Shown here: positions 1-8,300 of the stretch, piece by piece
How positions within the stretch are numbered: position 1 is the stretch's first letter
How the letters are laid out: every line of letters starts with the position of its first letter
Assembly (NCBI GenBank): GCA_003212375.1
Contig: QCPY01000012.1
Span: 1-34,764 of the forward strand
DNA from: Prochlorococcus sp. AG-442-N17
GTDB lineage: Bacteria; Cyanobacteriota; Cyanobacteriia; PCC-6307; Cyanobiaceae
Direction of reading: 5' to 3'
Length of the DNA: 34,764 bases
Made by a program: the position numbers and the translations under genes
Notes under the pieces: model-generated
Told to the model about the DNA's origin: nothing
The model's input: only the letters and a program-made list of their open reading frames with translations
Database searches by the model: none

Positions 1-1
1 A

Positions 2-376
2 GGACTTAACTCTGCATATTGCAAAAAAGATAATATAGATCAAGAATTAATTTATATGATAAGAAAACCAGTTTTAAGAAAGTCTGCGGCAAGATCATTA
101 AGAGCTATGTGCATAGGCATGTCTACGAGAGTGGAGGAGTTAAAAGCCTCTTATCTTTTGGAGCAGCTCAGGCATTCAAAAAAAGTCCCTTTGTTGTTGT
201 TATGGGGTGAAAAAGATAATTTCATACCTTTATTTCTTGGTAAAAAGATTGCAAATCTCCATAGATGGGTAGAATTAAAAATAATACCCAATTCAGGCCA
301 TTGTGTGCATGATGAAGATCCCTCATTGTTTAATGAAATTTCCCATGAATGGATTAGGAATTTAAAAACCATTTGA
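2..376 (+). CDS. Alpha/beta hydrolase, C-terminal part (5' end outside window)
   Basis: The frame is open from the window's left edge, so only about the last 124 residues are present; the first ATG (56) is internal. The C-terminal half of an alpha/beta hydrolase fold is visible: a run of hydrophobic residues ending LLLLWGEKDNFIP, where the Asp after the strand fits the acid of the catalytic triad, and NSGHCVHDE, where the His fits the triad base. The nucleophile elbow lies upstream and cannot be seen, so substrate and even catalytic competence are unknown. The stop is 3 nt before ilvH, suggesting co-transcription. The family assignment is fairly secure; the specific function is not. Confidence 0.8.
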   Translation, partial: GLNSAYCKKDNIDQELIYMIRKPVLRKSAARSLRAMCIGMSTRVEELKASYLLEQLRHSKKVPLLLLWGEKDNFIPLFLGKKIANLHRWVELKIIPNSGHCVHDEDPSLFNEISHEWIRNLKTI

Positions 377-379
377 AAT

Positions 380-904
380 ATGAAACATACATTATCAGTA
401 CTCGTGGAAGATGAATCAGGCGCATTAAGTAGAATCTCAGGTCTTTTTGCCAGAAGAGGTTTTAATATAGATAGTCTTGCTGTTGGCCCTGCCGAATCTA
501 AAGGAATTTCTAGATTAACAATGGTGGTGGAAGGAGATAATGAAACCCTTCAACAAATGACAAAACAACTTAATAAATTATTTAATGTTCTTGGAGTCGT
601 GGACTTTACTAATCTTGCTGCTGTTGAGAGGGAATTAATGCTTCTTAAAGTCTCGTCTAAAGAAGATACTAGAAGTAATATTTTGGATATCGTTCAGATT
701 TTCAGAGCCAAAGTAGTAGATGTGTCTGATATTGCTTTAACTCTTGAGGTAGTAGGAGATCCGGGGAAATTAGTTGCTTTAGAAAAGCTTCTCGAACCTT
801 ATGGAATACTTGAGATTGCCAGAACAGGAAAAGTTGCCCTTAAGCGATCTTCGGGAGTAAACACTGAAATGTTAAAAATAAATAAATACTCTTTAGAAAT
901 TTAA
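380..904 (+). CDS. ilvH: Acetolactate synthase small (regulatory) subunit IlvH
   Basis: This is the regulatory subunit of acetohydroxyacid synthase, which makes acetolactate or acetohydroxybutyrate at the first shared step of branched-chain amino acid synthesis; the subunit stimulates the catalytic IlvB and confers valine feedback. The 174-residue length is usual. An N-terminal ACT domain (about residues 4-75) starts with [20 protein letters not shown] and contains the typical [12 protein letters not shown]; the C-terminal domain follows (about 80-155). The catalytic subunit is not in the window. The gene follows the hydrolase closely and ends tail-to-tail with the convergent cyclophilin gene, the two stop codons sharing one TTAA. 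Confidence 0.97.
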   Translation: MKHTLSVLVEDESGALSRISGLFARRGFNIDSLAVGPAESKGISRLTMVVEGDNETLQQMTKQLNKLFNVLGVVDFTNLAAVERELMLLKVSSKEDTRSNILDIVQIFRAKVVDVSDIALTLEVVGDPGKLVALEKLLEPYGILEIARTGKVALKRSSGVNTEMLKINKYSLEI

Positions 905-1560
905 TTAGAAATCATTATTTCATAAATCAAATCTTCAGTGTCTAATTTATCTAGAATTTCAATCCCTTTAACAATTTTTCCAAAGACTGAATACCTTCCA
1001 TCTAATTCTGGAAAATTATTAGTTACGAAGAAAAATTCTGTAGAAGATGAATTTCCTTTCCCACTTTTTACCATTGCTATTGAGCCCTTTTCAAAAACGT
1101 TTGTAAGCTTGACAATTTTTGAGGGATCTACGATTTCATATCTATATTTTGGATGGATTTCTTTTTTTAATTTTATTTCCAAGGGGATATTTCGTTTAAT
1201 TTTAATTAAATTTTGATTTTTACCTCTATAAGAATTGATTTCTGAGTAAACACCTGAATGAATTAATTGAACTTGCTGAAAATTAATTATCTTATAAAAC
1301 CTTTTATTTTTATAAATATTATCTTTAATATTTTTAATAAAATTACTTACCGTTACTGGATTGTTTTCCCCATAAAGTATTACATCAAAATCCCCTTCAG
1401 AAGTCTTGAAAGACACAAAACTATTTCTTTTTATACAATTTAATTCAAGTCTTTTACAGTAATAATTAGTGTCTATAGAACTATTGTAACTGCAACCTGT
1501 TATTAATAATAAAAATAACTTAATTAGTAAAAGTGGTTTTAATAAATAAAAATTTATTAT
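901..1560 (-). CDS. Cyclophilin-like peptidyl-prolyl isomerase, predicted lipoprotein with ATA start
   Basis: The C-terminal 170 residues are a cyclophilin-type domain ([35 protein letters not shown]). The first ordinary start is GTG at 1416, but the frame continues upstream with no stop to 1560 and encodes a hydrophobic segment ending in a lipobox ([14 protein letters not shown]), so I extend the gene. No ATG, GTG or TTG exists there; ATA at 1560 (or 1557) is the likely start, 6 nt after GGAGGG (1572-1567) and overlapping the ycf4 stop as ATAA. Expected location is the outer face of a membrane, anchored through Cys. Several cyclophilin catalytic positions look changed (Glu for the usual Gln before FF, Tyr for the usual His before VFGK), so isomerase activity is doubtful. 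Domain confident; start inferred. Confidence 0.8.
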   Translation of the reverse strand: MINFYLLKPLLLIKLFLLLITGCSYNSSIDTNYYCKRLELNCIKRNSFVSFKTSEGDFDVILYGENNPVTVSNFIKNIKDNIYKNKRFYKIINFQQVQLIHSGVYSEINSYRGKNQNLIKIKRNIPLEIKLKKEIHPKYRYEIVDPSKIVKLTNVFEKGSIAMVKSGKGNSSSTEFFFVTNNFPELDGRYSVFGKIVKGIEILDKLDTEDLIYEIMISN

Positions 1561-2114
1561 TTTAAACCCTCCAAATTCACATTAAGAAATCTAGCTAGTT
1601 TTGCTCCTTCTTCTTCAACTTGAAGTAATGGTTTTAGCTCACCGGCTCCACTAAGAGGAAGTGTCTTTTTTCTTCCTTTCAAAACTAATGCAATCCTTCT
1701 TCTTGGATTAAATCCCTCACTTATATCCAACTTCACAGATTTTATTTCATCGAAATTTAATTTAACTTCAATATCTTTAAAAAGTCCTTTTCTTTTAATT
1801 TCTATAGATTTTGAAGTTTTATCAAAAGAATTGTAACCTGAGCCAAAATTTATAAAAACTAAATACCATAAACAAATGTTTAATAAATTCGCTACTACTC
1901 CATAAGCTCCCATTATTATTCCTTGGGGTATAAAAAGTAAGGATGAAGGATTACCTAAAGGTAGTAGATCTCTTCCTGTATAGCTCGATATGGCAGCCAA
2001 AATAAAGCCTAACCCTCCGATCGTAAGCATTCCGCCTATTAAATAATTTGATATTTTTCTTGACCCATTTATTTTTTGTTCAATTTTATTAAATGAAGAA
2101 AGATTTGATTCCAT
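1557..2114 (-). CDS. ycf4: Photosystem I assembly protein Ycf4
   Basis: Ycf4 is a thylakoid protein that helps assemble photosystem I. The 185-residue length is normal for the family. Two membrane segments are evident (about residues 24-44, LIGGMLTIGGLGFILAA, and 62-90, with GIIMGAYGVVANLLNICLWY), followed by a soluble domain with the family-like GYNSFDK, RKGLFKDIEVKL and ISEGFNPRRRIALVLKG. It is divergent from psbD. Its last codons contain GGAGGG, which seems to serve as the ribosome-binding site of the downstream cyclophilin gene, so the two are probably translationally coupled. Confidence 0.95.
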   Translation of the reverse strand: MESNLSSFNKIEQKINGSRKISNYLIGGMLTIGGLGFILAAISSYTGRDLLPLGNPSSLLFIPQGIIMGAYGVVANLLNICLWYLVFINFGSGYNSFDKTSKSIEIKRKGLFKDIEVKLNFDEIKSVKLDISEGFNPRRRIALVLKGRKKTLPLSGAGELKPLLQVEEEGAKLARFLNVNLEGLK

Positions 2115-2298
2115 AATTTATTTATTTTAAGAGCTCACTCCAATTAATTAATTAATAATTATAAGGTAATCTTAACTATTTTTTAATAAATAAGTCAGGA
2201 AAGCTTTACAACCCATTTCATATATACAAATATTTCCCCACTTTACTCTCAATCTTTGTTAAAGTCACTGCGTATCCCGATGCTAAAAACGATTTCTC
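2115..2298. promoter_or_regulatory. Divergent ycf4 / psbD intergenic region
   Basis: The 184 nt between the divergent ycf4 and psbD starts must hold promoters for both. On the psbD side TTTACA (2205-2210) and the AT-rich stretch TATATACAAATATT (2221-2234) are the best promoter-like elements. I see no good Shine-Dalgarno before the psbD ATG (2299). The -35/-10 assignment is a guess; only the role as a shared upstream region is secure. Confidence 0.35.
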
Positions 2299-3375
2299 AT
2301 GACGATCGCAGTTGGAAGCGCACCACAAAGAGGATGGTTTGACGTCCTTGATGATTGGTTGAAGCGCGACCGGTTTGTATTTATTGGTTGGTCCGGACTA
2401 CTCCTTTTACCTTGCGCATATCTTGCGATAGGTGGATGGTTTGTAGGAACAACTTTTGTTACCTCTTGGTACACACATGGAGTTGCAAGCTCCTACCTAG
2501 AAGGTTGTAATTTTTTAACAGCAGCTGTAAGTACCCCTGGAGATGCCATGGGACACAGTCTTCTATTTTTATGGGGCCCTGAAGCCCAAGGTAGTTTCGT
2601 AAGATGGTTACAACTTGGTGGCCTCTGGAATTTCATTGCATTACATGGAGTATTTGGCCTTATTGGTTTTATGCTTCGTCAGTTTGAAATTGCTGGTCTT
2701 GTTGGTATTAGACCTTACAACGCTTTAGCTTTTTCAGCAGTAATAGCAGTATTTACAAGTATCTTCCTTATTTACCCATTAGGACAACATAGTTGGTTCT
2801 TCGCACCCTCTTTTGGAGTTGCAGCAATTTTCCGCTATATCTTGTTCATTCAAGGTTTTCACAACATTACTCTTAATCCATTTCACATGATGGGTGTTGC
2901 TGGAATTCTTGGAGGTGCTCTTCTTTGTGCAATACACGGAGCCACTGTACAAAACACCCTGTATGAAGATACAAGTATCTATACAGATGGTAAAGTTCAA
3001 AGTTCAACTTTTAGAGCTTTTGATCCAACACAAGAAGAAGAAACTTATTCAATGATTACTGCGAATAGATTTTGGAGCCAAATTTTTGGTATTGCTTTCT
3101 CTAATAAGCGTTTCCTTCACTTCTTGATGTTATTTGTACCTGTTATGGGTATGTGGACATCTTCAATTGGTATTGTTGGCCTAGCACTAAATCTAAGAGC
3201 TTATGACTTCGTAAGCCAAGAAATCCGTGCAGCAGAAGATCCAGAATTTGAAACTTTCTATACAAAAAATATACTTTTGAACGAAGGTATGCGAGCATGG
3301 ATGTCTTCTGTGGATCAACCACACGAAAACTTTGTATTCCCTGAGGAGGTTCTTCCACGTGGAAACGCCCTTTAA
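2299..3375 (+). CDS. psbD: Photosystem II D2 protein
   Basis: D2 is a reaction-centre subunit of photosystem II, a five-helix thylakoid protein that carries QA and redox-active tyrosine D. Hallmarks seen: the start [16 protein letters not shown], tyrosine D in [12 protein letters not shown], the His ligand region [14 protein letters not shown], the second iron-ligand region NKRFLHF, and the conserved C-terminus [11 protein letters not shown]. It has 358 residues versus about 352 in most cyanobacteria; by comparison from memory there is one residue less near the N-terminus and about seven more in the loop between the fourth and fifth helices ([13 protein letters not shown]). Its 3' end contains the psbC ribosome-binding site and overlaps the psbC start. 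Confidence 0.99.
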   Translation: MTIAVGSAPQRGWFDVLDDWLKRDRFVFIGWSGLLLLPCAYLAIGGWFVGTTFVTSWYTHGVASSYLEGCNFLTAAVSTPGDAMGHSLLFLWGPEAQGSFVRWLQLGGLWNFIALHGVFGLIGFMLRQFEIAGLVGIRPYNALAFSAVIAVFTSIFLIYPLGQHSWFFAPSFGVAAIFRYILFIQGFHNITLNPFHMMGVAGILGGALLCAIHGATVQNTLYEDTSIYTDGKVQSSTFRAFDPTQEEETYSMITANRFWSQIFGIAFSNKRFLHFLMLFVPVMGMWTSSIGIVGLALNLRAYDFVSQEIRAAEDPEFETFYTKNILLNEGMRAWMSSVDQPHENFVFPEEVLPRGNAL

Positions 3376-4741
3376 TAATTTATTAAGAGCTCCAAACCAA
3401 AGTATTGAGGAAACTGGTTATGCCTGGTATGTAGGCAACGCTAGACTAATCAATTTATCTGGACGTTTATTAGGAGCTCACATTGCTCACTCTGGACTAA
3501 TAGTTTTTTGGGCTGGAGCAATGATGCTCTTTGAGGTTAATCATTTCACTTTTGATAAACCAATGTGGGAGCAAGGACTAATTTGTATGCCACACGTTGC
3601 AATGTTTGGTTATGGAATTGGTCCAGGTGGTGAAGTTACTGATATCATGCCCTTCTTCCAAGCGGGTGTGGTTCATTTGATAGCTTCTGCAGTTCTTGGT
3701 TTTGGTGGTATTTATCACTCATTAGCAGGACCAGAAAAACTTGAAGAAGATTTTCCATTTTTCTCTACCGACTGGAGAGACAAAAACCAAATGACTAATA
3801 TCCTTGGATATCATTTGATTGTCTTAGGTGTGGGTGCTTTAGCTTGGTCAGTGAACTGGTGTTTCATTGGCGGAGCCTATGATACGTGGGCGCCTGGTGG
3901 TGGAGAAGTCAGACTCGTGAATCCAACTTTAGATCCAAGAGTTATTCTTGGTTATCTATTTAGATCTCCATGGGGAGGTGCTGGTTCAATAATCGGTGTT
4001 AACTCAATCGAAGATATAGTTGGAGGCCACGTCTATGTGGGTATAACTGCAATCATTGGAGGTATATTCCATATCTTTACCAAACCTTTTGGATGGGCTA
4101 GAAGAGCATTCATTTGGAATGGTGAGGGACTACTTAGTTATGCACTTGGTGGAATTTGTGTTGCAAGTTTTATTGCATCAACTTTCATCTGGTTTAACAA
4201 TACTGCTTATCCTTCAGAATTTTATGGCCCAACAAATGCTGAAGCTTCACAGGCCCAAAGCTTTACTTTCCTTGTGAGAGACCAAAGAATTGGAGCAAAT
4301 GTAGGTTCAACAATGGGACCAACTGGTCTTGGTAAGTATCTCATGAGATCTCCTACAGGTGAAATTATATTTGGTGGTGAAACAATGAGATTTTGGGATT
4401 TCAGAGGACCATGGTTAGAACCTCTTAGAGGACCTAACGGATTGAGCCTTGAGAAAATTCAAAATGATATTCAGCCTTGGCAAGTAAGGAGAGCTGCTGA
4501 ATATATGACCCATGCTCCTAATGCCTCTATTAACTCTGTTGGAGGTATTATTACTGAGCCTAATGCTGTTAACTTTGTAAACTTAAGACAATGGTTAGCT
4601 GCAGCACAATTTTTCTTAGGATGGTTTACATTTATAGGTCATCTCTGGCATGCAGGTCGTGCTAGAGCAGCCGCTGCTGGTTTCGAAAAAGGAATCGACA
4701 GAAAGAGTGAGCCAGCTTTAGAAATGTCAGATTTAGATTAA
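3359..4741 (+). CDS. psbC: Photosystem II CP43 antenna protein
   Basis: CP43 is the inner light-harvesting protein of photosystem II, with six membrane helices binding chlorophyll and a large lumenal loop that contributes to the Mn cluster through the [14 protein letters not shown] region (present). I start at GTG 3359, giving 460 residues beginning [12 protein letters not shown] as in other CP43 proteins; GAGGAGG (3343-3349) lies 9 nt upstream. The frame is open back to a TTG at 3332, but those codons would only add a psbD-overlapping leader. The 17-nt overlap with psbD implies one transcript and coupled translation. A strong terminator follows. Confidence 0.99.
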   Translation: METPFNNLLRAPNQSIEETGYAWYVGNARLINLSGRLLGAHIAHSGLIVFWAGAMMLFEVNHFTFDKPMWEQGLICMPHVAMFGYGIGPGGEVTDIMPFFQAGVVHLIASAVLGFGGIYHSLAGPEKLEEDFPFFSTDWRDKNQMTNILGYHLIVLGVGALAWSVNWCFIGGAYDTWAPGGGEVRLVNPTLDPRVILGYLFRSPWGGAGSIIGVNSIEDIVGGHVYVGITAIIGGIFHIFTKPFGWARRAFIWNGEGLLSYALGGICVASFIASTFIWFNNTAYPSEFYGPTNAEASQAQSFTFLVRDQRIGANVGSTMGPTGLGKYLMRSPTGEIIFGGETMRFWDFRGPWLEPLRGPNGLSLEKIQNDIQPWQVRRAAEYMTHAPNASINSVGGIITEPNAVNFVNLRQWLAAAQFFLGWFTFIGHLWHAGRARAAAAGFEKGIDRKSEPALEMSDLD

Positions 4742-4760
4742 TTTTAAATCATACTCTTGA

Positions 4761-4788
4761 AGCCCTACAAAAAGTAGGGCTTTTTTTT
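4761..4788 (+). terminator. Rho-independent terminator of psbDC
   Basis: AGCCCTAC (4761-4768), loop of five A, and GTAGGGCT (4774-4781) form a perfect 8-bp stem followed by a run of eight T. It sits 20 nt after the psbC stop. The last T residues overlap the stop of the convergent maf gene. The reverse strand has no T tract after the stem, so it acts mainly on psbDC. Confidence 0.93.
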
Positions 4789-5413
4789 ATGTAAAAAATC
4801 CTTCATTAATTAAACTTTTTCTAAGCCATGGCAAACTTAAACCCATCACATTACTGAAACAACCTTCTATCTTTTCGATATATTTCCCTCCTCTTCCCTC
4901 TAAAGCAAAACCCCCAGCGCAATTTAGTGGCTCAAGGGAATCTACATAACTTTTTATTTCTTCATCTTGTAATTTGGAAAAATATACTTTAGAACTTATT
5001 GTCTCACTTATTTTTTTAGAAACTCTAATGACTTTCTCAGAAAAATCTAAATTTCCTAAAAGGAGAGTATGTCCCGTATGTAAAAAACCAAATTCCCCAG
5101 ACATCCTTTTCCATCTCTTGAAAGCCTCTTCTTTATCTGATGGTTTTCCAAAAGCAATGCCATTAAATTCAAATATTGAATCACATCCAAGGATTGCCAA
5201 AAAACTATAATTAAATTCTTTTGGTAGATTTATTTCTTTAATATTAAGCGATATACTATTAGCTTTTTGGAATGACAATTTGAGGGCCATATTAGATATA
5301 TCTTTCTCGTTTATAGAGGCTTCATCAAAATTACTTGGTATTTGAATAAATTTGATTTGCGAGTTTTCTAGTAATTTCTTTCTAGATAGTGAGGCAGAGG
5401 CTAGAATTAACAC
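4787..5413 (-). CDS. maf: Maf-family nucleoside triphosphate pyrophosphatase
   Basis: Maf proteins hydrolyse non-canonical or ordinary nucleoside triphosphates to monophosphate and pyrophosphate, a house-cleaning role. The family start motif [14 protein letters not shown] is at residues 2-15; other family features are [11 protein letters not shown] (the acidic strand-loop), [18 protein letters not shown] and the C-terminal [11 protein letters not shown]. The 208-residue length fits. The start is GTG at 5413. It is convergent with psbC, ending in the psbC terminator T tract, and divergent from cobQ 67 nt away. Confidence 0.93.
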   Translation of the reverse strand: MLILASASLSRKKLLENSQIKFIQIPSNFDEASINEKDISNMALKLSFQKANSISLNIKEINLPKEFNYSFLAILGCDSIFEFNGIAFGKPSDKEEAFKRWKRMSGEFGFLHTGHTLLLGNLDFSEKVIRVSKKISETISSKVYFSKLQDEEIKSYVDSLEPLNCAGGFALEGRGGKYIEKIEGCFSNVMGLSLPWLRKSLINEGFFT

Positions 5414-5480
5414 TAAATTTTTAAATAAATTATAGTTTATTTTGCAGTTTATTAAATTAAAAATTTAATATCAATAACGA

Positions 5481-7010
5481 ATGGAATTTACAAAAAACTT
5501 TAATCCTAAAAACAAGCCAATTATGGTTTTGGGTACGTCAAGTGGAGCAGGCAAATCTTTAACAGTTACAGCAATTTGCAGATTACTTAAAAATCTTGGC
5601 GAAGAACCAATACCTTTTAAGGGACAAAATATGAGTAATAATGCATGGGTTGATTGGAATGGCGGAGAGATGGCATATTCACAAGCCTTACAAGCATTTG
5701 CTTGCGGAATTATTCCTTCTTCAGAGATGAATCCAATTCTATTAAAGCCACAAGGTAATTCAACGAGTGAAGTTATCCATTTAGGTAAGAGTATAGGTAT
5801 TACAACAGCCAAAGACTACTACAAAGATTGGGTTATTCCAGGATGGGAAGTTATTAAAAAAAGTTTAAATTTTATTTATTCAAAAAACCCAAATTGTCGT
5901 TTAATAATCGAAGGAGCAGGAAGTCCAGTAGAGATGAACTTAATTCATAGGGACCTTACTAATTTAAGAGTAGCAAAGTATTTAGAGGCAAATTGTATAT
6001 TGGTTACTGATATTGAAAGGGGAGGTGTATTTGCTCAAATCATAGGTACTCTTGAATTACTAGAACCAGAAGATAAAAAACTTATTAAAGGCATATTAAT
6101 AAATAGATTTAGAGGGGATCTGACATTATTTGAAGAAGGGAAAAAATGGATAGAAAATAAAACTAAAATTCCTGTTTTAGGAATAATTCCTTGGTTAGAT
6201 GATAAATTCCCCCCAGAAGATTCTTTAGATTTATTAGAAAGAAAATCGTATATTTCCAAACCAGAAATAAAAGTTGGAATTATAAAATTACCATCTATTA
6301 GTAACTTTTCAGATTTTGACCCTTTAGAGAATGAAGAATCTATATTAATTGAGTGGGTAATGAAATCCCAAAAATTGAATAAATTTGATTTTCTTATTCT
6401 CCCTGGAAGCAAACAGACTATTAAAGATCAACTCTTTCTTCAGGAGTCTGGGTTATCAAAAGATATAAAAGATTATTCTGATAATCATGGTAATATTTTT
6501 GGGATTTGTGGAGGTCTACAAATGTTGGGGACAATTCTTGAAGACCCATTTTTAAAAGAAGGGTCAAAAGATAATTTAAATCAATCAATTGAAGGAATTG
6601 GATTACTTCCTTTAAAAACAATTTTTCTTGAAAATAAGACAACAAGACAAATTAACTGTGAATCAGTGTGGCCGAATTTAACAGAGATCAATGGGTTTGA
6701 AATACATAATGGAGTAACTGAATTAGATATTAAGCAAGACACCTTTAATGTAAAGCCTATTTTTAAAGATTTAGATCTTGGCTGGGTTAAAGAGAATGGT
6801 GAAGGAGGTACTATTGCAGGAACTTATATTCATGGAATCTTTGAAAATGATGAATGGAGAGATCACTATATTAATTTAATTAGAAAAAGTAAAAATTTAC
6901 CATTCTCAAAGAAAAAAACCAGATCTTATAAAATGAAAAGAGAATCTATTATTGATAATCTTTCAAATGAATTTAATAAACACTTTAATATTTCATCACT
7001 TTTAAATTGA
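5481..7010 (+). CDS. cobQ: Cobyric acid synthase CobQ
   Basis: CobQ amidates four carboxylates of adenosylcobyrinic a,c-diamide with glutamine and ATP, in (pseudo)cobalamin synthesis. The 509 residues show an N-terminal synthetase domain with P-loop GTSSGAGKS (18-26) and IEGAGSPVEMNL, then a class I glutamine amidotransferase domain: FLILPGSKQTIKD, the nucleophile Cys343 in FGICGGLQMLG, and His451 in TYIHGIFEND. The triad is complete, so it should be functional. The stop overlaps the TTG start of the ferredoxin gene as TTGA, pointing to one operon. Confidence 0.97.
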   Translation: MEFTKNFNPKNKPIMVLGTSSGAGKSLTVTAICRLLKNLGEEPIPFKGQNMSNNAWVDWNGGEMAYSQALQAFACGIIPSSEMNPILLKPQGNSTSEVIHLGKSIGITTAKDYYKDWVIPGWEVIKKSLNFIYSKNPNCRLIIEGAGSPVEMNLIHRDLTNLRVAKYLEANCILVTDIERGGVFAQIIGTLELLEPEDKKLIKGILINRFRGDLTLFEEGKKWIENKTKIPVLGIIPWLDDKFPPEDSLDLLERKSYISKPEIKVGIIKLPSISNFSDFDPLENEESILIEWVMKSQKLNKFDFLILPGSKQTIKDQLFLQESGLSKDIKDYSDNHGNIFGICGGLQMLGTILEDPFLKEGSKDNLNQSIEGIGLLPLKTIFLENKTTRQINCESVWPNLTEINGFEIHNGVTELDIKQDTFNVKPIFKDLDLGWVKENGEGGTIAGTYIHGIFENDEWRDHYINLIRKSKNLPFSKKKTRSYKMKRESIIDNLSNEFNKHFNISSLLN

Positions 7011-7258
7011 AACAATCAAAAATTAAAATCACCTGGCAAAACAACATTGAGATGTATGCTTACGAAGGAGATGATTGGTTTTCAACTGCTAAAAAGGTTG
7101 GGATAGAAATTCCGACTGGGTGTTTAACAGGAAGTTGTGGAGCATGTGAAATAGATGTCAATGGACAAACTGTAAGAGCTTGTATTAATAATATTAAAAA
7201 GGGGAAAGAATGCTCATTAAAAGTTTCTTTAACTACAGACCCTTTTTGGGAAAACTAG
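7007..7258 (+). CDS. Short [2Fe-2S] ferredoxin
   Basis: An 83-residue protein with four cysteines at 39, 44, 47 and 59 (GCLTGSCGACEIDV...RACI). The spacing C-x4-C-x2-C-x11-C matches the [2Fe-2S] domains of succinate dehydrogenase iron-sulfur subunits and molybdenum hydroxylases rather than plant-type PetF, whose fourth Cys lies about 29 residues further on. It is therefore an electron carrier with a beta-grasp fold, not the main photosynthetic ferredoxin. TTG 7007 is chosen because it overlaps the cobQ stop (TTGA) and no other start leaves the full domain. A redox role linked to corrin synthesis is only suggested by position. Confidence 0.88.
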   Translation: MKQSKIKITWQNNIEMYAYEGDDWFSTAKKVGIEIPTGCLTGSCGACEIDVNGQTVRACINNIKKGKECSLKVSLTTDPFWEN

Positions 7259-7271
7259 ATTATTTTATTAT

Positions 7272-8237
7272 TTAATATAAAAAATTTAACCTAATACCAA
7301 ATCGATATTTTTTATCTTCAAGAAGTTGTCCGATATCCTGAACGCCTGCTGAATTGGAATAATATAAATCAATTGCTTGACCTGATTTAAAAGAATATCT
7401 TAATCCTAAAGAAGAGGCGAAATCAGAATCACTGTTGAGTGAAATATTCATTTCAGGGATAAGCTGCAGATTATCTAATAAATTTATATAACTTGAAACT
7501 CCAACCCCACCAAAACTTTTTACATCACTATGAAAGTATTTTGGACTAAAATTAAAAGCAACTTTATTATTTAATCTAAAAGTATTTATCAATTCGGTGA
7601 TTAGGTAACTTTGATTAAATTGATCATTACTTCCTAAGGATGTCCTCAATGTTATCCAAAAAAACTCATTATTTTGTGGATGAGTGAGTGACAACTTACC
7701 TCCTACTTTATAGTTAAAATTATTCTTACTCAAATAGGTACTTTGAAAACTAGAAAATTTATTATCGACTAAATTTACATCATTAAAAGATCCAGTACTA
7801 AGTTCTAATTGAAAAAAATCTGAGAAAGAATAACCATAAAATCCAAACAAATTGCCTTCAGAATCATAATCTAAATTTATTTGTGAAGTCCCAGCCTTCG
7901 GAATTAAAGCATTGCTTACAGTGATCCCACCATAATCAAGCAATCTATTTCTTTTATTTAGAGTTAATTGAAATATATCAATCTCCTTATCTTTATTTGC
8001 ATTTCTGTAATCATTAAGTTTTTTTATCTCAGGTCTTACGTCAAATTCATTTTGAAAATAACTTTCATCATCTTTATAAGATTTCCAGATAATCTTTTTT
8101 AGATTTTTTGATTTTTTATTTTGAACTTTTTCCCATCTAATTGAATTTAATTCGCTTGAGTCTTTTTTTTTCTCTGCAATAACAACCAGAGAATTTATTA
8201 ATTGACTAAATATTAATATAAAAAAAAATAACCTCAT
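7272..8237 (-). CDS. Secreted or outer-membrane protein, probable beta-barrel, function unknown
   Basis: I do not recognise a named family. The 321 residues begin with a signal peptide (RLFFFILIFSQLINSLVVIAE) followed by a charged stretch of about 70 residues. From about residue 100 there are many short alternating strands rich in aromatic residues, Asn, Ser and Gly (YDSEGNLFGFYGYSFSDFF, GGVGVSSYINLLDNL, SLGLRYSFKSGQ), and the protein ends YRFGIRLNFLY, a terminal aromatic typical of outer-membrane barrels. A barrel in the outer membrane is thus inferred. It is convergent with the ferredoxin gene and lies downstream of the large membrane protein, at the edge of the accessory segment. Confidence 0.75.
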   Translation of the reverse strand: MRLFFFILIFSQLINSLVVIAEKKKDSSELNSIRWEKVQNKKSKNLKKIIWKSYKDDESYFQNEFDVRPEIKKLNDYRNANKDKEIDIFQLTLNKRNRLLDYGGITVSNALIPKAGTSQINLDYDSEGNLFGFYGYSFSDFFQLELSTGSFNDVNLVDNKFSSFQSTYLSKNNFNYKVGGKLSLTHPQNNEFFWITLRTSLGSNDQFNQSYLITELINTFRLNNKVAFNFSPKYFHSDVKSFGGVGVSSYINLLDNLQLIPEMNISLNSDSDFASSLGLRYSFKSGQAIDLYYSNSAGVQDIGQLLEDKKYRFGIRLNFLY

Positions 8238-8300
8238 TTAGAAAAATCTTCGATTCGCCAAATTAAACCTAATTATCATACTCCCCAAAAACTACATATA

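Noticed and set aside
3332-3358. TTG start nine codons upstream for psbC
   Set aside because: The GTG at 3359 has GAGGAGG at 9 nt and yields the normal CP43 N-terminus; the TTG leader is only the shadow of psbD.
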